Assembly (NCBI GenBank): GCA_003989065.1
Contig: RXIW01000005.1
Span: forward strand, 1 to 64,000
Length of the DNA: 64,000 bases
Source: Candidatus Competibacteraceae bacterium
GTDB taxonomy: Bacteria; Pseudomonadota; Gammaproteobacteria; Competibacterales; Competibacteraceae
Direction: 5' to 3'
How positions within the stretch are numbered: the first letter of the stretch is position 1; the number at the start of each line of letters is the position of its first letter. Below, one piece after another: positions 54,061 to 60,801 of this stretch. Below the pieces are notes generated by a model. That model saw nothing but the letters and a program-made list of their open reading frames with translations, did not search any database and was not told where the DNA came from. Made by a program: the position numbers and the translations under genes.

Positions 54061-55004
54061 CGACGTTCCTCGCCGATCGGCGATGGCTCAGCCATCCCCA
54101 CCGACTCGTTCGATGCGGGCGTCGCGCGGCTGAAGCTCAGTTGCGATAGCAACATGCCAGCGAACATCAGCGCGCAACCGATCAGGCCGCGCCCGCCGAG
54201 GGTTTCGTGCAGCAGCAGCCAGCCGCCCAGCGCCGCGAATACGGTTTCCAGGCTAAGGATGATGGCGGCATGGGCTGGTGGGGCGTCGCGCTGGGCGATG
54301 ACCTGCAGGGTGTAGGCCACCCCGACCGACAGCAGTCCGCCATAGAGAATCGGCCACATGCCGCCCACCAGTCCGGCCCAGCTGATCGGCTCGCTGACCA
54401 CCGCCACCACCAGACTCAGCACCGCGCAGATCACGAATTGCAGGCAGGCCAGCAGGATCGGTTCGACATGCCGCCCGGACAGCCAGCCGATGATGAGGAC
54501 ATGGCAGGCCCAGAAGAATGCGCCGATCAGAACCAGGCCGTCGCCTTCAGCCAGGGTCAGGCGATCGCTCATGGTCAGTAGATACAGGCCGGCGACGGCG
54601 AAGATCGCGCCGATCCAAGTGCTCCGAGGTGTACGCTGGCCCCATAGCAGACCCAGCAGCGGTACGATGATTACATACAGACCCGTGATGAAGCCTGCCT
54701 TGCCGGCTGTGGTGTAAACGAGCCCGACTTGTTGCAGCGAGGCCCCGGCAAACAGCGCCAGACCGGCCAGCAAGCCGCCGCCCAGGGTCACCGGCCAGTT
54801 GCAGGTGGGGCGAGAGGGGGCGCTCCGTTGGCGGAGCAGCAGCAGGGGCAGCAGCGACAGCGCGCCCAGGATGAAGCGGACACCATTGTAGGTGTAGGGG
54901 CCGACATGGTTCATGCCGACCCGCTGGGCGACGAAGGCAAAGCCCCAGATCACCGCTGCCAGCAATAACAACAGTTCTGCCCTGAACGTCTTGGGATTCA
55001 GCAT
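54057..55004 (-). CDS. EamA/DMT-family transporter
   Basis: 315 aa, ten predicted membrane helices in two EamA halves (about 8-148 and 158-292). Typical features are AVIWGFAFVAQR at helix 1, GKAGFITGLYVIIVPL and the second-half end ETVFAALGGWLLLHE. Substrate is not predictable; the family exports amino acids, purines and other metabolites. It is monocistronic and followed by a tRNA gene on the opposite strand. Confidence 0.92.
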   Translation of the reverse strand: MLNPKTFRAELLLLLAAVIWGFAFVAQRVGMNHVGPYTYNGVRFILGALSLLPLLLLRQRSAPSRPTCNWPVTLGGGLLAGLALFAGASLQQVGLVYTTAGKAGFITGLYVIIVPLLGLLWGQRTPRSTWIGAIFAVAGLYLLTMSDRLTLAEGDGLVLIGAFFWACHVLIIGWLSGRHVEPILLACLQFVICAVLSLVVAVVSEPISWAGLVGGMWPILYGGLLSVGVAYTLQVIAQRDAPPAHAAIILSLETVFAALGGWLLLHETLGGRGLIGCALMFAGMLLSQLSFSRATPASNESVGMAEPSPIGEERR

Positions 55005-55094
55005 TTCTTCGGTTTCGGCTGGTAGGGAGGGACGGCATGATACCGAACAGGTGCGCGCTACGCACTTTTTCGCCGTGCGTGACGCGGGATTCGC

Positions 55095-55122
55095 TTGCCC
55101 ATTGGTGGAAAATCCTTATACT
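55095..55122 (+). promoter_or_regulatory. Promoter of tRNA-Leu
   Basis: TTGCCC (55095-55100), a 16-nt spacer and TATACT (55117-55122), 18 nt before the tRNA 5' end. Confidence 0.65.
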
Positions 55123-55140
55123 AACTAACCTCCTTCCTAT

Positions 55141-55226
55141 GCCGGGGTGGCGGAATGGTAGACGCAGCGGACTCAAAATCCGCCGCTGGTAACAGCGTGA
55201 GAGTTCGAGTCTCTCTCCCGGCACCA
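55141..55226 (+). tRNA. tRNA-Leu (CAA), integration target
   Basis: An 86-nt class II cloverleaf with CCA encoded. Acceptor GCCGGGG/TCCCGGC, anticodon stem GCGGA/TCCGC with loop CTCAAAA (anticodon CAA) and a variable arm CTGGTAACAGC-type. Bases from 55168 to the end are repeated 2,300 bp downstream, so the 3' part of this gene is supplied by the integrated element. Confidence 0.97.
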
Positions 55227-55227
55227 A
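55168..55227 (+). repeat. att direct repeat, left copy (in tRNA-Leu)
   Basis: 60 bp identical to 57468-57527. It covers the anticodon stem-loop to CCA plus one A. The crossover probably falls in the anticodon loop or T-arm, the usual sites for tyrosine recombinases. Confidence 0.95.
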
Positions 55228-55235
55228 ATAAAACA

Positions 55236-55269
55236 AGGGGTTAGGCGAAAGTCTAGCCCCTTTCTCTTT
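55236..55269 (+). terminator. tRNA-Leu terminator lying inside the element
   Basis: AGGGGTTAGGC pairs with GTCTAGCCCCT (two G-U pairs) around GAAA, then TTCTCTTT. It is 9 nt after the tRNA CCA and on the element side of the att repeat. Confidence 0.8.
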
Positions 55270-55274
55270 GCTCA

Positions 55275-55321
55275 TTGTCCACTGGTTGTCCACTTGCTGG
55301 AAAACACTGGCGATTGTCCAC
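55275..55321. repeat. Three TTGTCCAC boxes, putative integrase arm sites (left)
   Basis: TTGTCCAC at 55275-55282, 55286-55293 and 55314-55321, all in the same orientation, within 95 bp of the att repeat. Matching boxes lie near the other end. The rest of 55322-55544 shows no gene or motif I can name. Confidence 0.55.
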
Positions 55322-55544
55322 AACAAACCCAGATAGAACAGCTGGCGGTGAGACCATCGCAGGCCGGCACGGGCCGTGGTGGGCGGAAGTGGTTTCGGCG
55401 AGGTCTTATCCAGTAAGCTCGGTGAGGTTCCTGTTCCACCAGGGCCGCCCCAGCTCGTTTCTACGCCGTCGTTTCCTCTACCTCGCTTGCCACTTTGTCC
55501 GCCGCGCGTCTTGTAGGCCGTCTACGGGCCGAATCCCGCTATTC

Positions 55545-55775
55545 TCAAGCGGCTTGCCCGTATCGGCGAACGTCCAGGCGCACACCCGGTTGCAAGGTCT
55601 GTTCGGTCAACTCCAGCAATCGCGCGGATACCGCATCTTCAAAATACCGTTCCCCGCAGTTGTCGCACACTAGGGCGGGAACGCCTTCCACCACCAGTAA
55701 CGCGCCCTGCCGGTCCACTGTCACCGATACCGATTGCGGTTGCAGGTCGCCGGTCTTGCAAATCACACATTTCAT
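55545..55775 (-). CDS. YgiT-type zinc-finger protein (candidate antitoxin)
   Basis: 76 aa from ATG 55775 (MKCVICKTGDL), whose ATGA overlaps the DUF4258 stop. Two CxxC pairs, CVIC (3-6) and CDNC (37-40), form the YgiT/MqsA-N zinc finger, and the tail LTEQTLQPGV.LDV matches small YgiT-type proteins. There is no MqsA-like HTH domain at the C-terminus. Paired genes of this kind with DUF4258 are commonly regarded as type II toxin-antitoxin modules. The antitoxin role is inferred from that. Confidence 0.82.
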   Translation of the reverse strand: MKCVICKTGDLQPQSVSVTVDRQGALLVVEGVPALVCDNCGERYFEDAVSARLLELTEQTLQPGVRLDVRRYGQAA

Positions 55776-56047
55776 GGCCGTTTCCTCTTGAAGTCGGGTT
55801 CCCACAAGGCGGGATCTGGGCGGTAAACCGTGATGATGATTTCAGTATCGTCGCTGGCTGGCGCTGCCACCACATGCAGGGGTTGGCCATCAATCCAGTG
55901 CAGCAACAAGCGGCTTGGATACGGAGTGTCTTCCGGGTAATGCCGGATGACCTCGCCCTGTTCCAGCGTTGCCTGCACGGCTTGACGCGAAATCCCGCGT
56001 TCGGCCATGCGCAGCAGGGCATGTTCTCGGAACACCAGCATTTTCAC
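55772..56047 (-). CDS. DUF4258 protein (candidate RelE-like toxin)
   Basis: 91 aa from GTG 56047 (an ATG two codons on is an alternative). The GTGA overlaps the integrase stop. The pattern FREHALLRMAERGIS near the start and TPYPSRLLLH...PLHVVAA...IIITVYRPD is that of DUF4258, a small alpha/beta fold related to the RelE/MqsR-like toxins. No catalytic residue can be assigned with certainty. The toxin role is inferred from the YgiT partner directly downstream. Confidence 0.82.
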   Translation of the reverse strand: MKMLVFREHALLRMAERGISRQAVQATLEQGEVIRHYPEDTPYPSRLLLHWIDGQPLHVVAAPASDDTEIIITVYRPDPALWEPDFKRKRP

Positions 56048-57111
56048 AGGGCCGCTTCCCTGAATATCGCCGCGTTCATGCGTTCCACCACGCCAGCCTT
56101 GTGTGACTCCGACAGGTGAGCATAACGCTGCACCATGGCCAGGGTTTTATGGCCTAGAACCGCTGCAATCTCGTTCAGGCTGGCACCGTTCATCGCCAGA
56201 TAGGACGCGGCCGAATGGCGCAGGTCGTGGAAGTGGAAATCCTCGATACCTGCCTTCTTCAACGCCTTCTCCCATGGCTGGCGCAGGTTCGCCGGCTTGT
56301 CGGGATGCGTGCCAGGAAACAGGAGCGGAGTATCGAGCCGACGCCGGATCCGGGCGTGTTCGTTGACCAGCGCCAGCGCCTTACCAGTGAGAGGCACGCC
56401 GCGCATGGTCCCGTTCTTGGTTTCGCGCAAGGTGATCCAGCCCCGCGCCAAGTCCACATCACGCCATTCCAGATTCATAACTTCCCCTTGACGCATCCCG
56501 GTAGACAGGGCCAGCACCACCACGGTGAGCAAGTAGGGGTTTAGGCTTTCCTCGCAGGCCGCCAGCAGGGCCACCCGCTCGTCATCCGACAGGAAGCGAA
56601 CGCGGCCGCGTGGTTCCTGGGGTTTGGAGACTTTCCGCATGGGCGAATCGTCCAACCACTGGTATTCCTTCACCGCCACGGACAGGCAGTGACTCAGTGC
56701 CGCCAGGTAGCGCACCACGGTGGCAGGGGAACGGGGTTCAGCGCCGGGGTGTCCGGCCGCCAGCTTATCCCGATATTCGGCCAAGATGGGCGGGGTCAGG
56801 TCCGCGAGGGGATAGGCTCCAAGCTGTTCGCGCCACCAAGCCAGATACCGGGTCGGGTTCCGGGTATCGCGCTTTTGTGGGAGTACATCCGCCGCGTAGC
56901 GGTCGACCAAGTCGGCCAGGGTGTGTCGTTGCGCTTCACGGGTCTTGAAGTAGCGCTCTTCCCGAATCGCTGCCTCAGTCTGTTGCGCCCAGCGCCGGGC
57001 ATCCGTGAGTCGGTGAAAGGTCGCAGTCTGCAACGGACGCCCTTTCAGGCGAATGCGTACACGAACCGTTATCTTGCCGTCGTTCGCCGTGTGCTTATCG
57101 AAGGTCGCCAT
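56044..57111 (-). CDS. Tyrosine recombinase / phage-type integrase
   Basis: 355 aa from ATG 57111, with GGAG 9 nt upstream; a TTG at 57126 is in frame. An arm-binding/N-terminal region (1-60), a SAM-like core-binding domain (about 63-160) and a catalytic domain. Active residues are complete: R207 in STGMRQGE, K232 in RETKNG, H295 and R298 in HDLRHSAASYL, H321 in LGHKT and nucleophile Y330 in QRYAHLS. It should be active on the flanking tRNA repeat. It is transcribed towards the tRNA and coupled to the DUF4258 gene by a 4-nt overlap. Confidence 0.95.
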   Translation of the reverse strand: MATFDKHTANDGKITVRVRIRLKGRPLQTATFHRLTDARRWAQQTEAAIREERYFKTREAQRHTLADLVDRYAADVLPQKRDTRNPTRYLAWWREQLGAYPLADLTPPILAEYRDKLAAGHPGAEPRSPATVVRYLAALSHCLSVAVKEYQWLDDSPMRKVSKPQEPRGRVRFLSDDERVALLAACEESLNPYLLTVVVLALSTGMRQGEVMNLEWRDVDLARGWITLRETKNGTMRGVPLTGKALALVNEHARIRRRLDTPLLFPGTHPDKPANLRQPWEKALKKAGIEDFHFHDLRHSAASYLAMNGASLNEIAAVLGHKTLAMVQRYAHLSESHKAGVVERMNAAIFREAAL

Positions 57112-57164
57112 TGCCGGTTTCTCCAAGGTTCAAACCATGGCAATAGGCTACGAAAAAGCACGAT

Positions 57165-57203
57165 AAATAACAATAACGGATTAACAATCCGCTGTTGTTA
57201 TTT
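57165..57203. promoter_or_regulatory. 18-bp near-perfect inverted repeat upstream of the integrase
   Basis: AAATAACAATAACGGATT and AATCCGCTGTTGTTATTT pair around AAC with one G-U pair and one mismatch. It lies 54-92 nt before the integrase ATG, in AT-rich DNA, and could be an operator for autoregulation or a transcript hairpin. Confidence 0.45.
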
Positions 57204-57250
57204 TCAAGTTAATGAAAAATAACGATTACATGATGGATTATTTATTTTTT

Positions 57251-57353
57251 GTCCATTATTAGTCCAGTGATCAAAATTTGAACGGCGAATTGTGGATAAC
57301 CACGCGGATACCTGAAGCAAGTAGAATCGTTCCGTTGTCTATTGGTTGTCCAC
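57251..57353. repeat. TTGTCCA(C/T) boxes, putative integrase arm sites (right)
   Basis: TTGTCCAT at 57251-57258 and TTGTCCAC at 57346-57353, same orientation as the left cluster. The 57112-57467 stretch has no gene and is markedly AT-rich compared with the chromosome. Confidence 0.45.
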
Positions 57354-57467
57354 ATAACCGCAGATAATAGCGTTATTTTGGGTTGTCGCCGATTGTTGGT
57401 GTTTGTTCAATATATTGAATATAAGATTAAAAATAACTTGTAATCAGTGGTTTCAACTAGATTTTTA

Positions 57468-57527
57468 CGGACTCAAAATCCGCCGCTGGTAACAGCGTGA
57501 GAGTTCGAGTCTCTCTCCCGGCACCAA
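57468..57527 (+). repeat. att direct repeat, right copy (tRNA-Leu 3' fragment)
   Basis: 60 bp identical to 55168-55227. It lacks the tRNA acceptor 5' strand and D-arm, so it cannot form a tRNA. Confidence 0.95.
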
Positions 57528-57617
57528 TCGAAATAATCTATTAGCATCTATCCCGTTTCCGTTGTCGCGTGCGGTAATGTTTTTCCCGGCCTGTTTCCAC
57601 TCAATCCGGAAGGAACC

Positions 57618-57944
57618 ATGAAAGCCTTTATCGCCACAGTAGCCGTTGTCTGCCTCGTTTTTGGCTATAGCCTCGCTTATGCAAGCAATGACAACTCGCC
57701 CGATGTTCAGGAAGTGGCCTTCACTTGCGCCAATGGGGAGACGTTGTCTGTTCGCTTTTTCACGACGCAGGGCATTGCAGCCTTGGTGCGTCATGGTAAA
57801 ACCATCGAGTTGCAGCAGCAACTGAGCGGCTCTGGGTTTATCTACAGCAATGGCCCCAACACCATTCGCGGCAAGGGTGATGACCTGACTGTTGAGATTG
57901 GCCGGATGGCGCCGATTCAATGTAAGGCTAAGAAGGCGAAATAA
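57618..57944 (+). CDS. MliC-like lysozyme inhibitor
   Basis: 108 aa with a signal peptide (about 1-22, cut after AYA). The mature protein is a small beta-barrel with C37 and C102 placed for a disulfide, and SGSGFIYSNG (70-79) at the position of the conserved SASGA.Y loop that enters the lysozyme active site. There is no lipobox, so it would be soluble and periplasmic. It is the first gene outside the element. Confidence 0.75.
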   Translation: MKAFIATVAVVCLVFGYSLAYASNDNSPDVQEVAFTCANGETLSVRFFTTQGIAALVRHGKTIELQQQLSGSGFIYSNGPNTIRGKGDDLTVEIGRMAPIQCKAKKAK

Positions 57945-57962
57945 GCGGACCCGATGCCGCGA

Positions 57963-58270
57963 TCAGCCTGAGCCCGCTTGCGGATCGCCCTGGAAAGACA
58001 GTGACAGTTGCTTTCGACTCAGACCAGGGGATATCGCATCGGGATAAGCCTCCCAGCTGCGGCCTCGCAGCAGGCGTCCGTTGGCTTTTTTATGCCGTTT
58101 TACTCCATCGGCTCCCCAGCTTCCCCACTGCTTGAAGAAGAAGGCGACCCCAAGCGGTGTCCGCCTGTTCCTGAATGCGGACAACCCACTCTTCGCGCAT
58201 CGGGCGTGCCTTGGGACCGGACTCGCCGCCGACGATGACCCAGTGAATCCCGGCTAGATCGAACGTTTCC
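57963..58270 (-). pseudogene. Frameshifted remnant of a DUF5131 (phage Gp37/Gp68-like) gene
   Basis: On the minus strand, [22 protein letters not shown] at 58195-58263 is followed after a frameshift near 58150 by [17 protein letters not shown] and GRLLRGRSWEAYP (to 57963). Together these match the last ~100 residues of DUF5131 proteins. The N-terminal two-thirds is missing and no start is visible. The rest of the 57945-58394 gap holds nothing else I recognise. Confidence 0.65.
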
Positions 58271-58394
58271 CCGAACCTGTCTGAATCATTGAGATATCAC
58301 CACCTGAGCAGGGTCATTTCCGATCTCTTTTCTTGTAAATAAAGACCATAATCATGATGAAGCATCTTGAACATAAGAGCAGAGAGGGGTCGCC

Positions 58395-59393
58395 ATGTTC
58401 CACGCCATCGTCGATAATACGGCTCAGCCGGAAGGCTTTCTTTACTACAATAACCACAAAAATATTGCGATTAGAGAGGAATTGGGCAATGGGACCAAGG
58501 TGCGGAGTTTCGCGTCCGTGTCGGCTATCCCAAACATGTCGTTCCTCGATATTCTCGAAACGATCGTCGATCTCAAGCTCCCGACTGGTAGCAGTTTGCT
58601 GATCTGTTCGCATGGTACCGAGACTTCGCTTTATCTGCCGGTTTATCCTGAAAATAAGCGTGCGCTCGATATTACCGCGCTTCAGCTGTTCAATGGCTGG
58701 GGAGAGCTGGTCTATTTCGGGAACAAGGCACAGATGGCCAGTGAGTTACAGGTATCCGTCGACCAGCTGGACTATTTGCAGATGCTCATTGGGCAGGTGC
58801 AGGCGCTTCGGATCGATCACGTCGCCATTCGGGCTTGCCAAGTCGGTCGCGATCCCCAGTTGATGGCCGAGTTGGCGAAAGTATTCCATTGCCAAAATCT
58901 GTCTGCGCCCAAGATGCTGGATACCTATTCCGAATATCTCATCCCGAAAGTCATTGCTGTGGATGAATTTCAAAAGGCGGTGGACGAAATCGGAAAGGGT
59001 AAGGCCAAGACGACCAATTACTTCATTTATGGCAATGCCCCCAATCGCTTGATTGTCCAGATGCGCCCGAAACCCCATCACCGCTTCGGCTTGAGTTCCG
59101 TAGCCGAATCCCGGGCCGCCATCGATAGTTTCATTAAGACCATCCTTCCCGAAGTGCAGAATCCGGGACAGTTTCAAGCGGGACAGAGCGTGTATTTTCA
59201 CGCGCTTTCACCCTTGACTCGAAACAGCTTCACCTTTCAGTCCGATCCTGGCTACGAAGCGAATATCGTTTTCAAAGGTTACTACGATAACCGCTTGGCC
59301 CCGCCCGTTCAGCCGAAAGCGCCGGACGCCAAACGTCACTTCGGCGGCATTCGCAGCCGTGCCCGGGCGGTGATCAGGCGGTTTGGCCGGTAG
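58395..59393 (+). CDS. Unrecognised protein with a possible His-Cys (caspase-like) dyad
   Basis: 332 aa, no signal peptide or membrane helix. I do not recognise the family. Two blocks stand out: a hydrophobic strand ending in SSLLICSHGTE (66-76, H73) and a second strand ending VAIRACQVGRDPQ (143-155, C148). The spacing and order (SHG then AC..G) are those of clan CD peptidases and CHAT/DUF4347-like domains. The C-terminal 50 residues are basic and low in complexity. The ATG is weakly supported. It is isolated between remnants, in the accessory region. Confidence 0.6.
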   Translation: MFHAIVDNTAQPEGFLYYNNHKNIAIREELGNGTKVRSFASVSAIPNMSFLDILETIVDLKLPTGSSLLICSHGTETSLYLPVYPENKRALDITALQLFNGWGELVYFGNKAQMASELQVSVDQLDYLQMLIGQVQALRIDHVAIRACQVGRDPQLMAELAKVFHCQNLSAPKMLDTYSEYLIPKVIAVDEFQKAVDEIGKGKAKTTNYFIYGNAPNRLIVQMRPKPHHRFGLSSVAESRAAIDSFIKTILPEVQNPGQFQAGQSVYFHALSPLTRNSFTFQSDPGYEANIVFKGYYDNRLAPPVQPKAPDAKRHFGGIRSRARAVIRRFGR

Positions 59394-59417
59394 GGTTGCG
59401 CTGGCGCAGGGCGCGAT

Positions 59418-59520
59418 TTACGGTCCGAATGGGCCAGACGATCCCGGCATCCGGTGTTCAGCTTCGGCCAGCTGCGCCAGATAATCCAATCCCCGGACCG
59501 CCCCGATGCTATACCCGGAA
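59418..59520 (-). pseudogene. C-terminal fragment duplicating the BtuF-like gene at 60785
   Basis: Read on the minus strand, GYSIGAVRGLDYLAQLAEAE then a divergent tail to a TAA at 59418-59420. The adjacent BtuF-like protein ends WYGSQAIRGLDYLARLAEAERQ. Only this end is left, with no start codon or upstream homology. It shows that a second copy once existed on the other side of the Fic gene. Confidence 0.65.
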
Positions 59521-59610
59521 GCTACGAAGCGATACCGGACATTTTTTTGGACGACAGGCCATTTTTTTTTCACAACTTATTATAATAAATAAATAAATTG
59601 AGTTTTTTAG

Positions 59611-60801
59611 GTGGACATTTTGCCGGACATCGACAAGGCTCTGGAAATACGCTCCGATGTGGAAACGCGGGTCGAAACTCGCCGCTTTGGCCCTTTCACA
59701 TTTCGTCTGGGCGTGGACGGGACCACATTGGCGCTGCCGTATCAGCGGGTTTTGGATGCTTATGAGCGCTTCAACGCCTCGCCGCTCTCCCAGGTTGCCC
59801 GGCAACTGGAGCGCGAGGTCGTGGCCAGTAGCATTTTCGGTACGAACTCGATCGAAGGTGGGACGCTGACCGAGGAAGAAACCCAACGGGTCTTGGAACT
59901 GGATCCGGCCCAGATCCAGGAAGAAGAACAACTCCGGGCTGTGAATCTCAAGACGGCCTACGATGTGGCGCAACAGGCGGTGACAACGCCGGGTTGGCAG
60001 TTGGATGTGTCGTTTATTCAAACAGTGCATGCAGCAATCACTCAGCGTTTAATACATGCTTATAATCAACCTGGTGTCTTCCGCGATAATCCCAAGGCGA
60101 TCAAGACCTATGTGGGTAATCGGGAGCATGGCGGTCAATATCAGCCCCCTCAGCACGGTCATGATGTTGAGACATTGATGCAGGCGTTGGTGAATTGGCA
60201 TCGGAAATTGGTGGAGCGCGAGGTTCCAGCGCTGATCCGTGCGCCGTTGATACATTACTACTATGAATTGGTTCATCCGTTTTGGGATGGCAACGGGCGC
60301 GTGGGGCGGGTTCTGGAGGCGGCTTTGTTACAGGCGGATGGGTTTCAGCATGCGCCTTTTGCCATGGCGCGCTATTACCTAGCACATATCGATGAATATT
60401 TTACACTGTTCAATCGCTGCCGAAGGAATTCGGAGAAAAGTATAGCTACTCCTCATACTCCGTTCGTCCAGTTTTATCTGGAAGGGATGCGTGTCAGTAT
60501 CAATCGACTACATGACCGGGTCAATCAAATCGTCAATGTGCTGCTGTTCGAGTCCCAGATTCGGCGGTGGTATGACGAAAAACGCTTGAATAGTCGGCAG
60601 TACACGATCGTCAGTCAGCTACTGGCAGCCAGTGGCCCTGTGCCGCTGACGGAAATGCGGCGCGCACCTTGGTATCAAGCCTTGTATCTCACATTGAGCG
60701 ACAAGACTCGGCAGCGCGATTTGCACTGGTTGCGGGAGTTGCATCTGGTGGCGATGGATAAACAAGAGCGGCTATGGCCCGGTTTCATGTCAGTCGAATA
60801 G
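59611..60801 (+). CDS. Fic-domain protein (self-inhibited type)
   Basis: 396 aa from GTG 59611; TTG 59620 is attractive because AGGTGG lies 5 nt upstream. N-terminal Fic_N region (about 1-95), Fic core with active site HPFWDGNGRVGR (222-233), flap FRDNPKAIKTYVG, and a C-terminal winged-helix-like region (310-396). An inhibitory helix TNSIEG (78-83) fits the (S/T)xxxE(G/N) consensus, so AMP-transferase activity should be repressed by its own Glu. The upstream ~75 nt is AT-rich with TATAAT at 59581. The 3' end overlaps the BtuF-like gene by 17 nt, convergently. Confidence 0.9.
   Translation: MDILPDIDKALEIRSDVETRVETRRFGPFTFRLGVDGTTLALPYQRVLDAYERFNASPLSQVARQLEREVVASSIFGTNSIEGGTLTEEETQRVLELDPAQIQEEEQLRAVNLKTAYDVAQQAVTTPGWQLDVSFIQTVHAAITQRLIHAYNQPGVFRDNPKAIKTYVGNREHGGQYQPPQHGHDVETLMQALVNWHRKLVEREVPALIRAPLIHYYYELVHPFWDGNGRVGRVLEAALLQADGFQHAPFAMARYYLAHIDEYFTLFNRCRRNSEKSIATPHTPFVQFYLEGMRVSINRLHDRVNQIVNVLLFESQIRRWYDEKRLNSRQYTIVSQLLAASGPVPLTEMRRAPWYQALYLTLSDKTRQRDLHWLRELHLVAMDKQERLWPGFMSVE

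Larger units (their letters stand above)
55168..57527. mobile_element. 2.3-kb tRNA-Leu integrative element (integrase + DUF4258/YgiT pair)
   Basis: Bounded by two identical 60-bp repeats whose starts are 2,300 bp apart. The only genes inside are one tyrosine recombinase and a two-gene DUF4258-YgiT module, all on the minus strand in one overlapping operon. No replication, transfer or structural gene is present. TTGTCCAC boxes cluster next to both ends. The intact tRNA at the left and the truncated copy at the right are what site-specific insertion into a tRNA 3' half produces. Confidence 0.88.

Noticed and set aside
57468-57527. Second tRNA-Leu gene
   Set aside because: Only the anticodon arm to CCA is present. 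The acceptor 5' strand and D-arm are missing, and it is an exact copy of 55168-55227, so it is an att repeat.
55141-60801. Prophage or conjugative island covering the whole accessory segment
   Set aside because: There are no phage structural, replication or transfer genes. The exact repeats bound only 2.3 kb, and the DUF5131 piece is an isolated remnant outside them.
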